Shown one piece after another: positions 1 to 8,482 of a stretch of 64,000 bases of DNA; position 1 is the stretch's first letter; every line of letters starts with the position of its first letter. Location: contig NZ_PDJJ01000001.1 of assembly GCF_002563715.1 (NCBI RefSeq), positions 3,658,001-3,722,000 on the forward strand, in the 5' to 3' direction. The notes beneath the pieces were generated by a model. The model ran no database searches. It was not told where the DNA came from and saw nothing but the letters and a program-made list of their open reading frames with translations. The stretch comes from Isoptericola jiangsuensis. Its GTDB lineage: Bacteria; Actinomycetota; Actinomycetes; Actinomycetales; Cellulomonadaceae. Made by a program: the position numbers and the translations under genes.

Positions 1-935
1 CCGCGGGCACGGCGCTGCTGCTCGGCGCGCTGGGGCACGCCGGGCCGCGGCCGCCCGGACACGGCGCACGGGCGGGCGGCCCCGCTCGACCCGCGGACAC
101 CGGTCCTGTCCCGCCCGACGGCGGATGGCCCGTCCCCCGCGGCGGCTCGGGCGCGATCACGGCGGCCCTGGCCGCGGACCTGCTGGCGCACGGCGGCACG
201 GTCGTCACCGACCACCCGGTGCGCTCGCGCGCCGACCTCCCCGCGGCGCGGGCCTACCTGTTCGACACGGACCCGGCGACGCTGGTGCGCGTCCTGGGGG
301 CGGACCTGCGGCCGTCGCGGCGGCAAGCGCTGACCCGGTTCCCGCGCGGGAACGCCGCCGCCAAGGTGGACGTCGTGCTGTCGGGGCCCGTGCCGTGGAC
401 GGCACCGGAGGTGCGTCGCGCCGGGACGGTGCACGTGGGCGGCACGCGTGCGGACATGGTGCGCGCGGAGGCGGCCGTCGCGGCGGGCCGGCACGCCGAC
501 GCCCCGATGTGCCTCGTCAGCGACCCCGCCGTCGCCGACCCCTCCCGCGAGGTCGGCGGCCTGCGCCCGCTGTGGGCGTACGCGCACGTGCCCGCGGGCT
601 CGGACCGGGACGTCACGCAGGACGTCCTGGACCGCGTCGAGGCGTTCGCGCCCGGGGTGCGCGACCTCGTCGTGGCGAGCCGCTGCACCCCGGCGGCGGC
701 GATGACCGTCCACAACCCGAACCTCGTCGGCGGGGACATCGCGGGCGGGTCGCCCGACCTGTGGCGCATGCTCGCCCGCCCGGTCGCCGCGCCCGACCCG
801 TACCGGCAGTCCGGCGGCGCCTACCTGTGCTCGGCGTCGACGCCGCCCGGACCGGGCGTGCACGGCATGGCCGGGTACCACGCGGCCCGGCGCGCGGCGC
901 GCAAGGTGTTCGGCCTGCGCCTGCCCGCCCTCTGA
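1..935 (+). CDS. NAD(P)/FAD-dependent oxidoreductase, phytoene-desaturase-like (3' part only)
   Basis: The gene runs in from before base 1; reading from base 3 there is no stop until 933-935, giving about 310 C-terminal residues. The segment GWPVPRGGSGAIT (about bases 122-160) matches the G-W-x-x-P-x-G-G-S substrate-domain motif of phytoene desaturase / carotenoid isomerase-like flavoproteins. The ending, with GGAYLCSASTPPGPGVHGM followed by HAARRA, is the usual C-terminal FAD-contact region (C-S-x-x-T-x-P-G-x-G-V-H-G-M) of that family. The N-terminal Rossmann fold lies outside the window. Members saturate or desaturate isoprenoid chains or act on unknown hydrophobic substrates; no carotenoid gene is visible here, so the substrate is open. 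The next gene is convergent, 25 bp away. Confidence 0.8.
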   Translation, partial: AGTALLLGALGHAGPRPPGHGARAGGPARPADTGPVPPDGGWPVPRGGSGAITAALAADLLAHGGTVVTDHPVRSRADLPAARAYLFDTDPATLVRVLGADLRPSRRQALTRFPRGNAAAKVDVVLSGPVPWTAPEVRRAGTVHVGGTRADMVRAEAAVAAGRHADAPMCLVSDPAVADPSREVGGLRPLWAYAHVPAGSDRDVTQDVLDRVEAFAPGVRDLVVASRCTPAAAMTVHNPNLVGGDIAGGSPDLWRMLARPVAAPDPYRQSGGAYLCSASTPPGPGVHGMAGYHAARRAARKVFGLRLPAL

Positions 936-960
936 ACGCTCCCGCCGCCGGGCGACCGGG

Positions 961-1950
961 TCAGGGGGCGAGGAACGCCACGTCGCCGTTGGAGCTGCGG
1001 ATCTCCACGGACCGGGTGGCGGCCGGGTCGGTGGCGCCCTCGATGATCTCGTCGCCGTTCGACGTGTCCAGGGTCAGCCGCACCGGCTCGCCGTCGCCGA
1101 CCACCGTCACGTCCCCGTTCGACGTCCGGGCGAAGACGTCTCCGGCCACGGCGGCGACGTCGACGCGCCCGTTGCTGGAACGCACGTCGGCCGACCCGCC
1201 GACGTCGGACACCTCGACACGACCGTTCGACGTCTGCGCGGTGAGGTCACCGGTCACGGCGGCGACGTCGACCCGCCCGTTGGAGGTCCGTGCGTCCACG
1301 TCCCCGGTCACGTCCCGCACCTCGATGCCGCCGTTGGAGGTGCGCAGCTCGGCGCGGCCGTCGACGTCGACCGCCTCCACGTCGCCGTTCGACGACCGGG
1401 CGACGAGGTCCCCGCCGACGCCCTCGGCCCGCACGCGGCCGTTGGACGTGTCGATGTCGGCCGACCCGACGGGACCGGCGGCGAGCACGTCGCCGTTCGA
1501 CGTCCGCACCACGACCTCGGTCCCCGCGGGCACGACGGCGTCGATGCCGCCGGAGCACGTCCACGACACGAGCGCCGCCCACGGGGGGCACTCGTTCGTG
1601 ACGACCAGCGCGTCCCCGAGCTCCTGGACCGTGTGCTCGGGGGTGACGAGCCCGCCGCGGGAGACGAGGTCGACGTCCACGCCGGTGGCGTCGTCGGCCG
1701 CCCGCACGGTCACCTCGCCGTCGGCGACGAGCTCGACCCGCGGGGACGCGCCGTACGAGTCCTGCGTCCGTGTCGTGTCGGTCAGCGCGAGGTCCACGAG
1801 GTGCACGCCGCCCCAGACGGCGGCGAGCGCGGCGAACGTCACGCCGACGACGAGCAGGACCCGCCCGACGCCGCTGCGGCCGCGGGGTTCGGGGGCACCG
1901 GGCCCGGTGGCGGGCGGGACGGTGGGGCTGAGGTCGCGGGTCCCGGTCAT
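961..1950 (-). CDS. DUF4097-type beta-strand-repeat membrane protein
   Basis: A 329-residue protein. A proline-rich cytoplasmic start of about 28 residues leads into one membrane helix (about residues 29-52, GVGRVLLVVGVTFAALAAVW), so it is probably anchored with the rest outside. The C-terminal half carries ten copies of a T/S-S-N-G motif at roughly 17-20-residue spacing (RTSNGDV, DTSNGRV, RSSNGDV and so on), the hallmark of the DUF4097 / putative adhesin beta-solenoid family. Its ATG overlaps the TGA of the response regulator upstream (ATGA), so it is translated with the kinase-regulator pair and is either their target or part of their sensing. Molecular function is unknown. Confidence 0.8.
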   Translation of the reverse strand: MTGTRDLSPTVPPATGPGAPEPRGRSGVGRVLLVVGVTFAALAAVWGGVHLVDLALTDTTRTQDSYGASPRVELVADGEVTVRAADDATGVDVDLVSRGGLVTPEHTVQELGDALVVTNECPPWAALVSWTCSGGIDAVVPAGTEVVVRTSNGDVLAAGPVGSADIDTSNGRVRAEGVGGDLVARSSNGDVEAVDVDGRAELRTSNGGIEVRDVTGDVDARTSNGRVDVAAVTGDLTAQTSNGRVEVSDVGGSADVRSSNGRVDVAAVAGDVFARTSNGDVTVVGDGEPVRLTLDTSNGDEIIEGATDPAATRSVEIRSSNGDVAFLAP

Positions 1951-2606
1951 CGCAGGTCTCCGTTCAGGTCGAGCCAGCGCAGCACCGCGAGGACGCGCCG
2001 ATGGGTGTCGGCGTCGGGCGGGAGCCCCAGCTTGGTGAGGATGTTGGTCACGTGCTTCTCGACGGCGGGCAGCCCGACGACGAGACGCTCCGCGATGGCG
2101 GCGTTGGACAGCCCCTCGGCGATGAGCGCGAGCACCTCGCGCTCGCGCCGGGTGAGGTCCCCGAGGTCGCTGCGCGACCGGGCGAGGACCTGGGAGACGA
2201 CCTCCGGGTCGAGCACGGTGCCTCCGGACGCGACGCGGTCGACGGCGCCGAGGAACTCGTCGACGTCGGCCACGCGGTCCTTGAGCACGTAGCCGAGGCC
2301 GCGGGTGCCGGCGGCGAACAGCTCGGCGGCGTACCGCTGCTCCACGTACTGCGACAGCACGAGGACGGGCAGGTCCGGGTGGAGCGAGCGCAGGTGCACG
2401 GCGGCGCGCAGGCCCTCGTCGGTGTGCGACGGCGGCATCCGCACGTCCGTGACGAGCAGGTCGGGCAGCATGTCGGGCGTGCGGGTGAGCGCCGCGACCA
2501 TCTCCTCGGCCGTGCGGAACGTCGCCACGCCGTGCCCCTCGGCCCGCAGCAGCCGGGCGAGCCCGTCGAGCAGGAGGACGGAGTCCTCGGCGATCACGAT
2601 GCGCAC
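1947..2606 (-). CDS. NarL/LuxR-family response regulator
   Basis: 219 residues from a GTG start. The N-terminal receiver domain (residues 2-120) begins RIVIAEDS with the acidic pocket at E7-D8 and the phospho-acceptor at D54 (LLVTDVRMPP); the conserved lysine is in YVLKDR. A LuxR-type helix-turn-helix occupies about residues 150-215 (LTRREREVLALIAEGLSNAAIAERL...VEKHVTNILTKLGL). The start lies inside the end of the kinase gene (13-bp overlap), with GGAGGT just upstream, so the pair is translationally coupled. The stop overlaps the DUF4097 gene. It is expected to be phosphorylated by the kinase encoded before it and to bind DNA as a dimer; its target sites are not known. Confidence 0.9.
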   Translation of the reverse strand: MRIVIAEDSVLLLDGLARLLRAEGHGVATFRTAEEMVAALTRTPDMLPDLLVTDVRMPPSHTDEGLRAAVHLRSLHPDLPVLVLSQYVEQRYAAELFAAGTRGLGYVLKDRVADVDEFLGAVDRVASGGTVLDPEVVSQVLARSRSDLGDLTRREREVLALIAEGLSNAAIAERLVVGLPAVEKHVTNILTKLGLPPDADTHRRVLAVLRWLDLNGDLR

Positions 2607-3961
2607 GGCACCTCCACGGTCAGTCGGGTGCCAGCACCGGTCGGGCTGGTCAGGTCGAAGGTGCCGTCGAGGGCCGCGACCCGGCCTCGCAGGCCGGCGA
2701 GGCCGCTGCCGGGGGCGGGCTCGGCGCCGCCACGGCCGTCGTCGGCCACCTCGACGCGCAGCCGTCCGCCGTCGGTGTCCTCGACGACGTCGGCGCGCAC
2801 GACGACGCCGCGGGCGTCCGCGTGCCGGGCCACGTTCGTCAGGGCCTCGGCGACGACGAAGTACGCGGCGGCCTGCGCCGTCGTGCCCGCCCGCTCCAGA
2901 CCGGGACCGGCCTCGACACGGACCGGGACGGGGCTGCGGGCCGCGAGCGCCGACAGCGCGGCGTCCAGGCCGCGGTCGGCGAGCACGGCGGGGTGGATGC
3001 CGCGGACGAGGTCGCGCAGCTCGGCGAGGGACTCCTTGACCTCGCCGTGCGCGTGGTCGAGCGCGGCGACGGCGGTGGCGGGGTCGCGCTCCGCCTCGCG
3101 GCGGGCGGTGCCGAGGGCCACGCCGAGGGCGACGAGGCGCTGCTGGACGCCGTCGTGCAGGTCGCGCTCGATGCGGCGGCGCTCGGTGTCGGCGGCCTCG
3201 AGCGCGGCGGCGCGGGTGGCGGTGAGGACGTCGGCGCGCTCGCGGGCGGTGGCGGCGACGGACTCCGCGGCGCGCGCCTCGGCCTCGGCGGTGCGGGCCT
3301 GGCGTTCGGCGGCCTGCTGGGCGGCGCGCGCCTCGGCGTCGACGGACGGCCCGACGAGGGCGCGGGCGAGCAGGACGGTGACGAGGTCGCCGAGCTGGGC
3401 GACGACCGCGGCCGTCCACACGAGCAGGACGGCGGCCGGGACGGCGAGCAGGCCGACGAGGTCGCCGGCGGCGACGGACCGGGCACCGAGGGCGAGGGCG
3501 GCGACGGCGGCGGCGGGTGCCGCCACCACGAGCACGAGGAGCACGGAGTACGCGACGAGCCCGACGAGCAGGTAGGCGGCAGCGAGCCAGCTGCGTCCGT
3601 CGGCCAGCTGCGCCCACAGCCACGACCACCAGCCGGGGCGGCGGGGCTCGCGACGGGGCGGCGCGGGGATCACGACGCCCGTCTGCGCGGCGAGGCGCGA
3701 CCGTTCGACGGCGGCGAACCCGCGGGCGAGGCCGAGGGCGAGCGGCAGCACGAGCAGTCCGATGCCGAGCGCGGGGACGAGGGACGCCGCGGTGATCACG
3801 ACCACGAGCAGGGGCAGGCCGACGACGAGCAGCCAGAACCAGCCGACGACGACCTGCGCGACGCCGTCGTAGGTCGCCCGGTCCCACGGGGCGCGCCGCA
3901 GACCGCGCAGGTCGGTCAGGGCGGGGGCGACGCGGCTCGCCGTGAGGTCGGGGATCGTCAT
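2594..3961 (-). CDS. NarL/DesK-type sensor histidine kinase
   Basis: 455 residues. The N-terminal half has about five or six hydrophobic segments (clusters at residues 35-85 and 125-200) in the arrangement of actinobacterial kinases that lack a large extracellular sensor. A coiled-coil linker of Ala/Glu/Arg (205-255) precedes the HisKA_3 dimerisation box RRRIERDLHDGVQQRL with the phospho-acceptor His269. The HATPase domain (about 360-455) keeps the N box (EALTNVARHA), the G1 box (VADDGRGG) and G-S-G-L-A-G-L. It heads the three-gene operon kinase, regulator, DUF4097. Transcription probably starts at the ATG itself, because TAGGGT lies six bases before it. The stimulus cannot be read from sequence; membrane or envelope stress is a reasonable guess for this architecture. 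Confidence 0.9.
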   Translation of the reverse strand: MTIPDLTASRVAPALTDLRGLRRAPWDRATYDGVAQVVVGWFWLLVVGLPLLVVVITAASLVPALGIGLLVLPLALGLARGFAAVERSRLAAQTGVVIPAPPRREPRRPGWWSWLWAQLADGRSWLAAAYLLVGLVAYSVLLVLVVAAPAAAVAALALGARSVAAGDLVGLLAVPAAVLLVWTAAVVAQLGDLVTVLLARALVGPSVDAEARAAQQAAERQARTAEAEARAAESVAATARERADVLTATRAAALEAADTERRRIERDLHDGVQQRLVALGVALGTARREAERDPATAVAALDHAHGEVKESLAELRDLVRGIHPAVLADRGLDAALSALAARSPVPVRVEAGPGLERAGTTAQAAAYFVVAEALTNVARHADARGVVVRADVVEDTDGGRLRVEVADDGRGGAEPAPGSGLAGLRGRVAALDGTFDLTSPTGAGTRLTVEVPCAS

Positions 3962-3967
3962 GCCACG

Positions 3968-3973
3968 ACCCTA
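3968..3973 (-). promoter_or_regulatory. -10 element for leaderless kinase mRNA
   Basis: On the minus strand TAGGGT is followed by six bases (CGTGGC) and then the ATG of the kinase. No ribosome-binding site fits between. This is the actinobacterial leaderless layout, in which the transcript begins at the start codon. Confidence 0.55.
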
Positions 3974-4014
3974 CGGAGCGGCGGGGCGGCACGACATGCG
4001 GTGCGCCCCCGTCT

Positions 4015-4040
4015 CCGGGGTAGGGGCAGCCCTACCCCGG
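4015..4040 (-). terminator. Hairpin at the end of tadA
   Basis: Perfect 11-bp arms CCGGGGTAGGG / CCCTACCCCGG around GCAG. The arm includes the tadA stop codon (4032-4034), so the hairpin forms right at the end of the message and separates tadA from the kinase operon. There is no U-tract, as is usual in actinobacteria. Confidence 0.55.
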
Positions 4041-4577
4041 GGTGCCGCGGCGGGCGGCGAAGAAATCGCGCAGCACGGCCGCGCACTCGTCCTCGCGGAC
4101 ACCGCCGACCACCTCGACGGCGTGCAGGGAGCGCTGGTCGCGCACGAGGTCCCACACGGAGCCGGTGGCGCCGGCCTTGGGGTCCCAGGCGCCGAGGACG
4201 AGCCGGTCGACGCGGGCGGCGACGAGGGCGCCGGCGCACATCACGCACGGTTCGAGGGTGACGACGAGGGTGCAGCCCTCCAACCGCCAGCGGCCCCACG
4301 TCGCGGCCGCCTGCCGCAGCGCGAGGACCTCGGCGTGGGCGGTGGGGTCGCCGGTCTCCTCGCGCCGGTTGCGGCCGAGGCCGAGGAGGCGGCCGTCGGG
4401 CGAGACGACGAGCGCGCCGACGGGGACGTCGTCGGACGCGAGGGCGTGGGTGGCCTCGTGCAGGGCGAGGCCCATGAGGTGGTCCCAGACGGCGCGGCGG
4501 GCGCTCACCGTGCCGGGCGGGAACGTGCCCTCCGCCCAGGGCAGCGGCAGTCCGCGCCCGCGATCTTGTTCGTCCAC
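4032..4577 (-). CDS. tadA: tRNA-specific adenosine deaminase (A34 to inosine)
   Basis: A zinc-dependent deaminase of the CDA fold that converts adenosine-34 of tRNA-Arg(ACG) to inosine. Counting from the GTG at 4577 (181 residues), the catalytic H81-A82-E83 motif supplies one zinc ligand and the proton shuttle, and PCVMC (110-114) supplies the two cysteine ligands. An upstream ATG at 4619 would add 14 residues. I chose the GTG because TACGCT sits six bases before it, the leaderless pattern repeated in this window; the deaminase fold begins only near residue 34, so a later start is also possible. It is transcribed away from the LPXTG gene, across a 182-bp divergent gap. Confidence 0.9.
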   Translation of the reverse strand: MDEQDRGRGLPLPWAEGTFPPGTVSARRAVWDHLMGLALHEATHALASDDVPVGALVVSPDGRLLGLGRNRREETGDPTAHAEVLALRQAAATWGRWRLEGCTLVVTLEPCVMCAGALVAARVDRLVLGAWDPKAGATGSVWDLVRDQRSLHAVEVVGGVREDECAAVLRDFFAARRGTPG

Positions 4578-4583
4578 GGGACC

Positions 4584-4589
4584 AGCGTA
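4584..4589 (-). promoter_or_regulatory. -10 element for leaderless tadA mRNA
   Basis: Minus-strand TACGCT, six bases (GGTCCC), then the GTG start. It matches the layout seen before several other genes here. Confidence 0.5.
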
Positions 4590-4619
4590 GGGACGTGGCG
4601 CGCGCGACGCGGCGACCAT

Positions 4620-4633
4620 GGGGAGAACTCCCC
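4620..4633. promoter_or_regulatory. Palindromic operator-like box GGGGAGAACTCCCC
   Basis: Arms GGGGAG / CTCCCC around AA, in the tadA-LPXTG intergenic gap. It ends exactly 24 bp before a -10-like TACTTT (4658-4663). The same core and the same 24-bp spacing occur before the WXG100 cluster at 19814-19827, so the box centre would lie near -43, a position typical of activator sites. A second small palindrome, GGACATGTCC, follows at 4640-4649. The binding protein is unknown. Confidence 0.55.
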
Positions 4634-4759
4634 TGTGGAGGACATGTCCGTCTTCTGTACTTTTTCACCCGTTGGTGCTGGGATGGGAGCGTTCCCCCTG
4701 TGACCCATCGTCGAGTGCTGTGCCGGTGCTCGCCACCACCGAAGGGAAAGACCCCCACC

Positions 4760-6193
4760 GTGAAGAGGATCCTCGCGACCGTCGCGACCGCGACGCTCGC
4801 CCTCGGCGGGCTCGTCGCCACCGCGACGGCCGCCGCCGCCCACACCCCGGATGTCGATGCTGTCTGCGGCTCCTTGTCGATCAACCTGACGCAGTATGCC
4901 GACAGCCGCGACGGCCGGGACAACACAGTCACCGTGGTCGTCGACGGTGGCGAGATCCTTCGGGAGTCATTCGGCCGCGAGTTCCGAACCAAGCTCGAGC
5001 TGACCGAGGACGAGGCCCACCAGTGGACCGTGTCCATCGACGCGTGGGACGACGACGCCTGGGACTGGAACATGTCGGGCGACCTGGCCGCCTGCGTCGA
5101 GCCCGGGCCCGAGCCCACGCCGGAGGTCGAGCCGGAGCTGGAGACCGCCTTCTACGTCTACCCGAAGCTGGACCCGACCAAGATCGCCGCCTGGGAGAAC
5201 TCGGGCGAGCAGACCCTGATCGCCACCCGCGAGGGCGACCAGTTCTGGGACGAGCTGCCGCAGGAGTACCCCGGTGAGCTGTTCGACGTGACCGCACTGC
5301 CGGCGGACGTCTGCGAGGGCTCGTGGGGCGTCCAGCAGGACGTCGTGCGCGTCGACGCCGACTTCTCCTGGGACGACTTCCAGCACATCACCTACCCCGA
5401 CGGCCCGCTGTTCGGCTGGCGCCTCAAGGACCACCGCCACGACGACCTGAGCAACTACCTGGCCGAGTGCGGCGAGGAGGCTCCCGAGCCCGTCGCGGTG
5501 CCCTCCCCGTCATTCGTGGAGAGCTGCGACGCCGGGATCACCGTGACGATGCCCGACACGGGCTTCGCGACCTACTCCGAGGAGTGGAGCGCGGACCGCA
5601 CCCAGGTGACGGTCACCGCGACCCTCGCCGAAGGCGTCGAGGTGGCCCCCGAGACCGCCCTGTCGTGGACCTACACGCTCACTGGTGAGGCATGCGCGAG
5701 CGAGCCCGTCGTGGTGACGCCGGACGCCCCGAAGGTGATCGACGAGTGCGGCACCGAGGCCGACGAACTGCGCCTCCCTGGCGCGGTCGAGGGCCTGACC
5801 TACTCCTCGTCCGCCGAGGGCATCGTGGCCACCGCCTCCGCGGGCTACACGCTGGGCGAGCTGCCCGCGGGATACACCGCGATCGACGAGTCCACGGCCG
5901 TGTACGCCGTCGACGAGTCGGTGTTCACGGATGAGCCGTGCGCGACGACGCCCGCCGAGGAGCCCACTGAGGAGCCGACCCAGGACACCACCGAGGACCG
6001 CCCGGCCGCGCAGGACGTCGCCGTCGACGTCCCCGCGGATGCCGGCGAGGACGAGGAGGTCGCGGTCGCCGCGCAGACGACCGAGCTGCCCCGCACCGGT
6101 GCGACCGTGGGCATCACCGCGGGCGTCGCCGCCCTGCTCGTCGCCGCCGGTGCCACCCTGTTCGTGGTGCGCCGCCGCGTCGCGCAGCGCTGA
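4760..6193 (+). CDS. LPXTG cell-wall-anchored surface protein
   Basis: 477 residues from a GTG preceded by GAAGGGAAAG. Residues 1-28 form a signal peptide (VKRIL start, Ala/Leu/Gly core, cleavage near ATAAAAH). The body is acidic, with several Cys-flanked segments of Ig/beta-sandwich appearance and Pro/Glu spacers (GPEPTPEVEPELE). A Thr/Glu/Pro-rich stalk (about residues 395-440) leads to the sorting signal LPRTG (443-447), a hydrophobic helix and the tail RRRVAQR. A class-type sortase should cleave between T and G and join it to peptidoglycan. No recognised ligand-binding domain was found. The promoter region carries the GGGGAGAACTCCCC box. An IS30 element is inserted just after the stop. 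Confidence 0.88.
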   Translation: MKRILATVATATLALGGLVATATAAAAHTPDVDAVCGSLSINLTQYADSRDGRDNTVTVVVDGGEILRESFGREFRTKLELTEDEAHQWTVSIDAWDDDAWDWNMSGDLAACVEPGPEPTPEVEPELETAFYVYPKLDPTKIAAWENSGEQTLIATREGDQFWDELPQEYPGELFDVTALPADVCEGSWGVQQDVVRVDADFSWDDFQHITYPDGPLFGWRLKDHRHDDLSNYLAECGEEAPEPVAVPSPSFVESCDAGITVTMPDTGFATYSEEWSADRTQVTVTATLAEGVEVAPETALSWTYTLTGEACASEPVVVTPDAPKVIDECGTEADELRLPGAVEGLTYSSSAEGIVATASAGYTLGELPAGYTAIDESTAVYAVDESVFTDEPCATTPAEEPTEEPTQDTTEDRPAAQDVAVDVPADAGEDEEVAVAAQTTELPRTGATVGITAGVAALLVAAGATLFVVRRRVAQR

Positions 6194-6239
6194 CCCCACG
6201 TCGCAGGGCCCGGCCGGGACTGGCCGGTTCTAGCGGTCC

Positions 6240-6270
6240 CCGCAACACCCTGGATTTCAGGGGGTTGCGG
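6240..6270 (+). repeat. Hairpin inside the left end of the IS30 element
   Basis: CCGCAACACCCTG and CAGGGGGTTGCGG form 13-bp arms with one mismatch around GATTT. It overlaps the left inverted repeat and ends five bases before the transposase start. It may stop transcripts entering from the LPXTG gene or hide the transposase start in read-through RNA, as IS-end hairpins can. Confidence 0.6.
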
Positions 6271-6275
6271 GGATC

Positions 6276-7655
6276 GTGGTTTCACCAGAGCTCAGGGCGC
6301 GGTTCTTCGAGGTCTTCGACGAGGTAGCGAGTGCGACGATCGCGGCGCGCGTGGTCGGGGTGAACAGGCATACGGCTGCCGGGTGGGTGCGGAAGGCTGG
6401 TCGGCGTTCTGAGGGGCAGGGTGGGCGTGGCCCGCATCCGCGCAGGGTCGAGTACGAACAGCTTCGCCGCACGGGTATGTCCCGGCGGCGGGCCGCGCAG
6501 CAGGTCGGGGTCAACGTGCGTACCGCGCTGGACTGGGACGCCGGGGTACGGAAGGCTCGCGGGGCTCGCATCTACCCGGATGGTCGCCGGGTGGACTACA
6601 CCACGGGCGTGACGACTCATGTGGAAGTGGCCATCACGCCCTCGCTCGCTGCGCTGGAGGCCGAGCTGGATCCACGGTTCTTGACGTTGGCGGAGCGGGA
6701 GCAGATCGCTGACCTGCGCCGTGAGGGCGCCTCGTTGCGGGCGATCGGGCGGGCGCTGGGGCGCCCGGCCTCGACGATCAAGCGTGAGATCGACGCCCGG
6801 TCGGCCGGCGGGGTCTACCGACCCCATGCGGCCCAGCGGTCCTGGGTGGCGTCTCGGGCGCGCCCCAAGCGGGCCAAGCTCGCCGTGAATGGTCCGCTGC
6901 GCCAGTACGTGACCGCCAAGCTCGCGGTGCGGTGGTCGCCCGAACAGATCTGTCACGCTCTGGTCAAGGAGTATCCGAACGACGAGAGCATGCGGGTGAG
7001 TACCGAGACGATCTACCAGGCGCTCTACGTCTAGGCCCGCGGCGGGCTGCGTCGTGAGGTCGCGGCCGCGCTGCGCACCGGACGCACCCGCCGCAAGCCG
7101 CGCCGTAGCGCGGAGCAGCGCACGCCCCGGTTCGCCGACGAGATGGTGATGATCTCCGAACGACCGGCCGAGGTCGCCGACCGGGCCGTGCCCGGCCACT
7201 GGGAAGGTGACCTGATCGTGGGTACCGCCTCGCAGTCCGCGATCGTGACCCTGGTGGAACGCACCACCCGCTACGTGCTCCTCGGACATCTGCCCGGTGG
7301 ACACACCGCCGAGGAGGTCCGCGACGTTCTGGTCCCGCTGATCGGGACCCTGCCCGCGCACCTGCGTGGCTCGCTGACCTGGGACCAGGGCAGCGAGATG
7401 GCCGCCCATCGCCAGTTCACGATTGCCACGAACGTGCCGGTCTACTTCTGCGACCCGCACTCGCCCTGGCAGCGCGGATCGAACGAGAACACCAACGGTC
7501 TGCTGCGTCAGTACTTCCCCAAGGGCACCGACCTGCGGGCCTACGGGCCCGAAGACCTCGAACACGTCGCCCAGGAACTCAACGGCCGACCACGCAAGAC
7601 GCTCGACTGGGATACCCCAGCCGAGCGTCTGCGTGGTCTACTGACGGCCACATAA
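6276..7655 (+). pseudogene. IS30-family transposase with an in-frame amber stop
   Basis: Reading from GTG 6276 to 7655 gives a 459-residue IS30 transposase in one frame, broken only by TAG at 7032-7034 (codon 253). The N-terminal part has the helix-turn-helix regions (RREGASLRAIGRALGRPASTIKREI) and RWSPEQI. The catalytic DDE core (HWEGDLIVG, WDQGSEMAAH, SPWQRGSNENTNGLLRQYFP) lies wholly after the stop. The surrounding residues (IYQALYV then ARGGLRRE) fit a single CAG-to-TAG change in an intact gene, so the inactivation looks recent. A product could arise only by suppression or read-through. Confidence 0.88.
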
Positions 7656-7778
7656 ACCATCAGGTGTTGCGAGGACCCCTGGAAACCGCCACTCCCCCGG
7701 CCGGGCCCTGCGGCATCCCCGGGCCCGCCACCGGCACGTGTCACACCGTCGGCACGGGCCTGCGGGGCCCGCGCCCGG

Positions 7779-7784
7779 TACCGT
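7779..7784 (+). promoter_or_regulatory. -10 element for leaderless upp mRNA
   Basis: TACCGT, then GGCAGC, then the ATG of upp at 7791; no ribosome-binding site is present. Confidence 0.55.
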
Positions 7785-7790
7785 GGCAGC

Positions 7791-8426
7791 ATGCGCCTGC
7801 ACGTCGCCGACCACCCGCTGGTCGCCCACAAGCTCTCCGTCCTGCGCGACGAGGCCACCCCGTCGCCGATCTTCCGGCTCCTGGTCGACGAGCTGGTCAC
7901 CCTCCTCGCCTACGAGGCCACGCGGCACGTCCGTGTGGAGCCGCAGGAGGTCGTCACGCCGGTCACCACGACGACCGGCGTCAAGCTGAGCGACCCCAGC
8001 CCGATCGTCATCCCCATCCTGCGCGCCGGCCTGGGGATGCTCGACGGCATGACGCGCCTGCTGCCCACCGCCGAGGTCGGCTTCCTCGGCCTGCAGCGTG
8101 ACGAGGCCACGTTCGAGGCCGTCACCTACGCCAACCGTCTGCCCGACGACCTCACCGGTCGGCAGGTGTTCCTCCTCGACCCGATGCTCGCCACCGGCGC
8201 CACGCTGGTCGCGGCCATCGACTACGTGCTGGAGCGCGGCGCGCACGACGTCACCGCCGTGTGCCTGCTCGCCGCCCCCGAGGGCGTCCAGGTCGTCCAG
8301 GAGGCCGTCGGCGAGCGCGCGGACGTGCAGGTCGTCGTGGCCGCCGTCGACGAGCGCCTCAACGAGAAGAAGTACATCGTCCCCGGCCTGGGGGACGCGG
8401 GCGACCGGCTCTACGGCATCGTCTGA
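7791..8426 (+). CDS. upp: Uracil phosphoribosyltransferase
   Basis: 211 residues, the normal length. The enzyme joins uracil to PRPP to give UMP in pyrimidine salvage. The PRPP-binding loop is [16 protein letters not shown] (about residues 127-142), and the uracil-binding C-terminal region is [17 protein letters not shown], both typical of bacterial Upp. The gene is monocistronic: an IS30 element lies upstream and the sigma-factor fusion is convergent, with a small hairpin between them. Translation is probably leaderless. Confidence 0.97.
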   Translation: MRLHVADHPLVAHKLSVLRDEATPSPIFRLLVDELVTLLAYEATRHVRVEPQEVVTPVTTTTGVKLSDPSPIVIPILRAGLGMLDGMTRLLPTAEVGFLGLQRDEATFEAVTYANRLPDDLTGRQVFLLDPMLATGATLVAAIDYVLERGAHDVTAVCLLAAPEGVQVVQEAVGERADVQVVVAAVDERLNEKKYIVPGLGDAGDRLYGIV

Positions 8427-8452
8427 CGCCCGTCGCGCCGCCCGCGGGGCAC

Positions 8453-8471
8453 GTCACGGCCGTGCCGTGAC
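8453..8471. terminator. Bidirectional hairpin between upp and the sigma fusion
   Basis: GTCACGGC / GCCGTGAC around CGT, in the 56-bp gap between two convergent genes. Confidence 0.45.
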
Positions 8472-8482
8472 CTCGCCGCGGC

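Larger units (their letters stand above)
6228..7684 (+). mobile_element. IS30-family insertion sequence (inactivated)
   Basis: Inverted repeats bound the element: left GGTCCCCGCAACACC at 6235-6249, right (reverse complement) GGTCCTCGCAACACC at 7663-7677, 14 of 15 identical. Weaker matching extends outward to about 6228 and 7684. No target-site duplication is obvious, so the exact ends are uncertain by several bases. It lies between the LPXTG gene and upp and disrupts neither. The single transposase frame is interrupted by one stop. Confidence 0.8.

Noticed and set aside
5193-5206. GGGAGAACTCGGGC inside the LPXTG gene as another operator
   Set aside because: It is coding sequence (W-E-N-S-G), is not symmetrical in its outer bases and has no promoter nearby.
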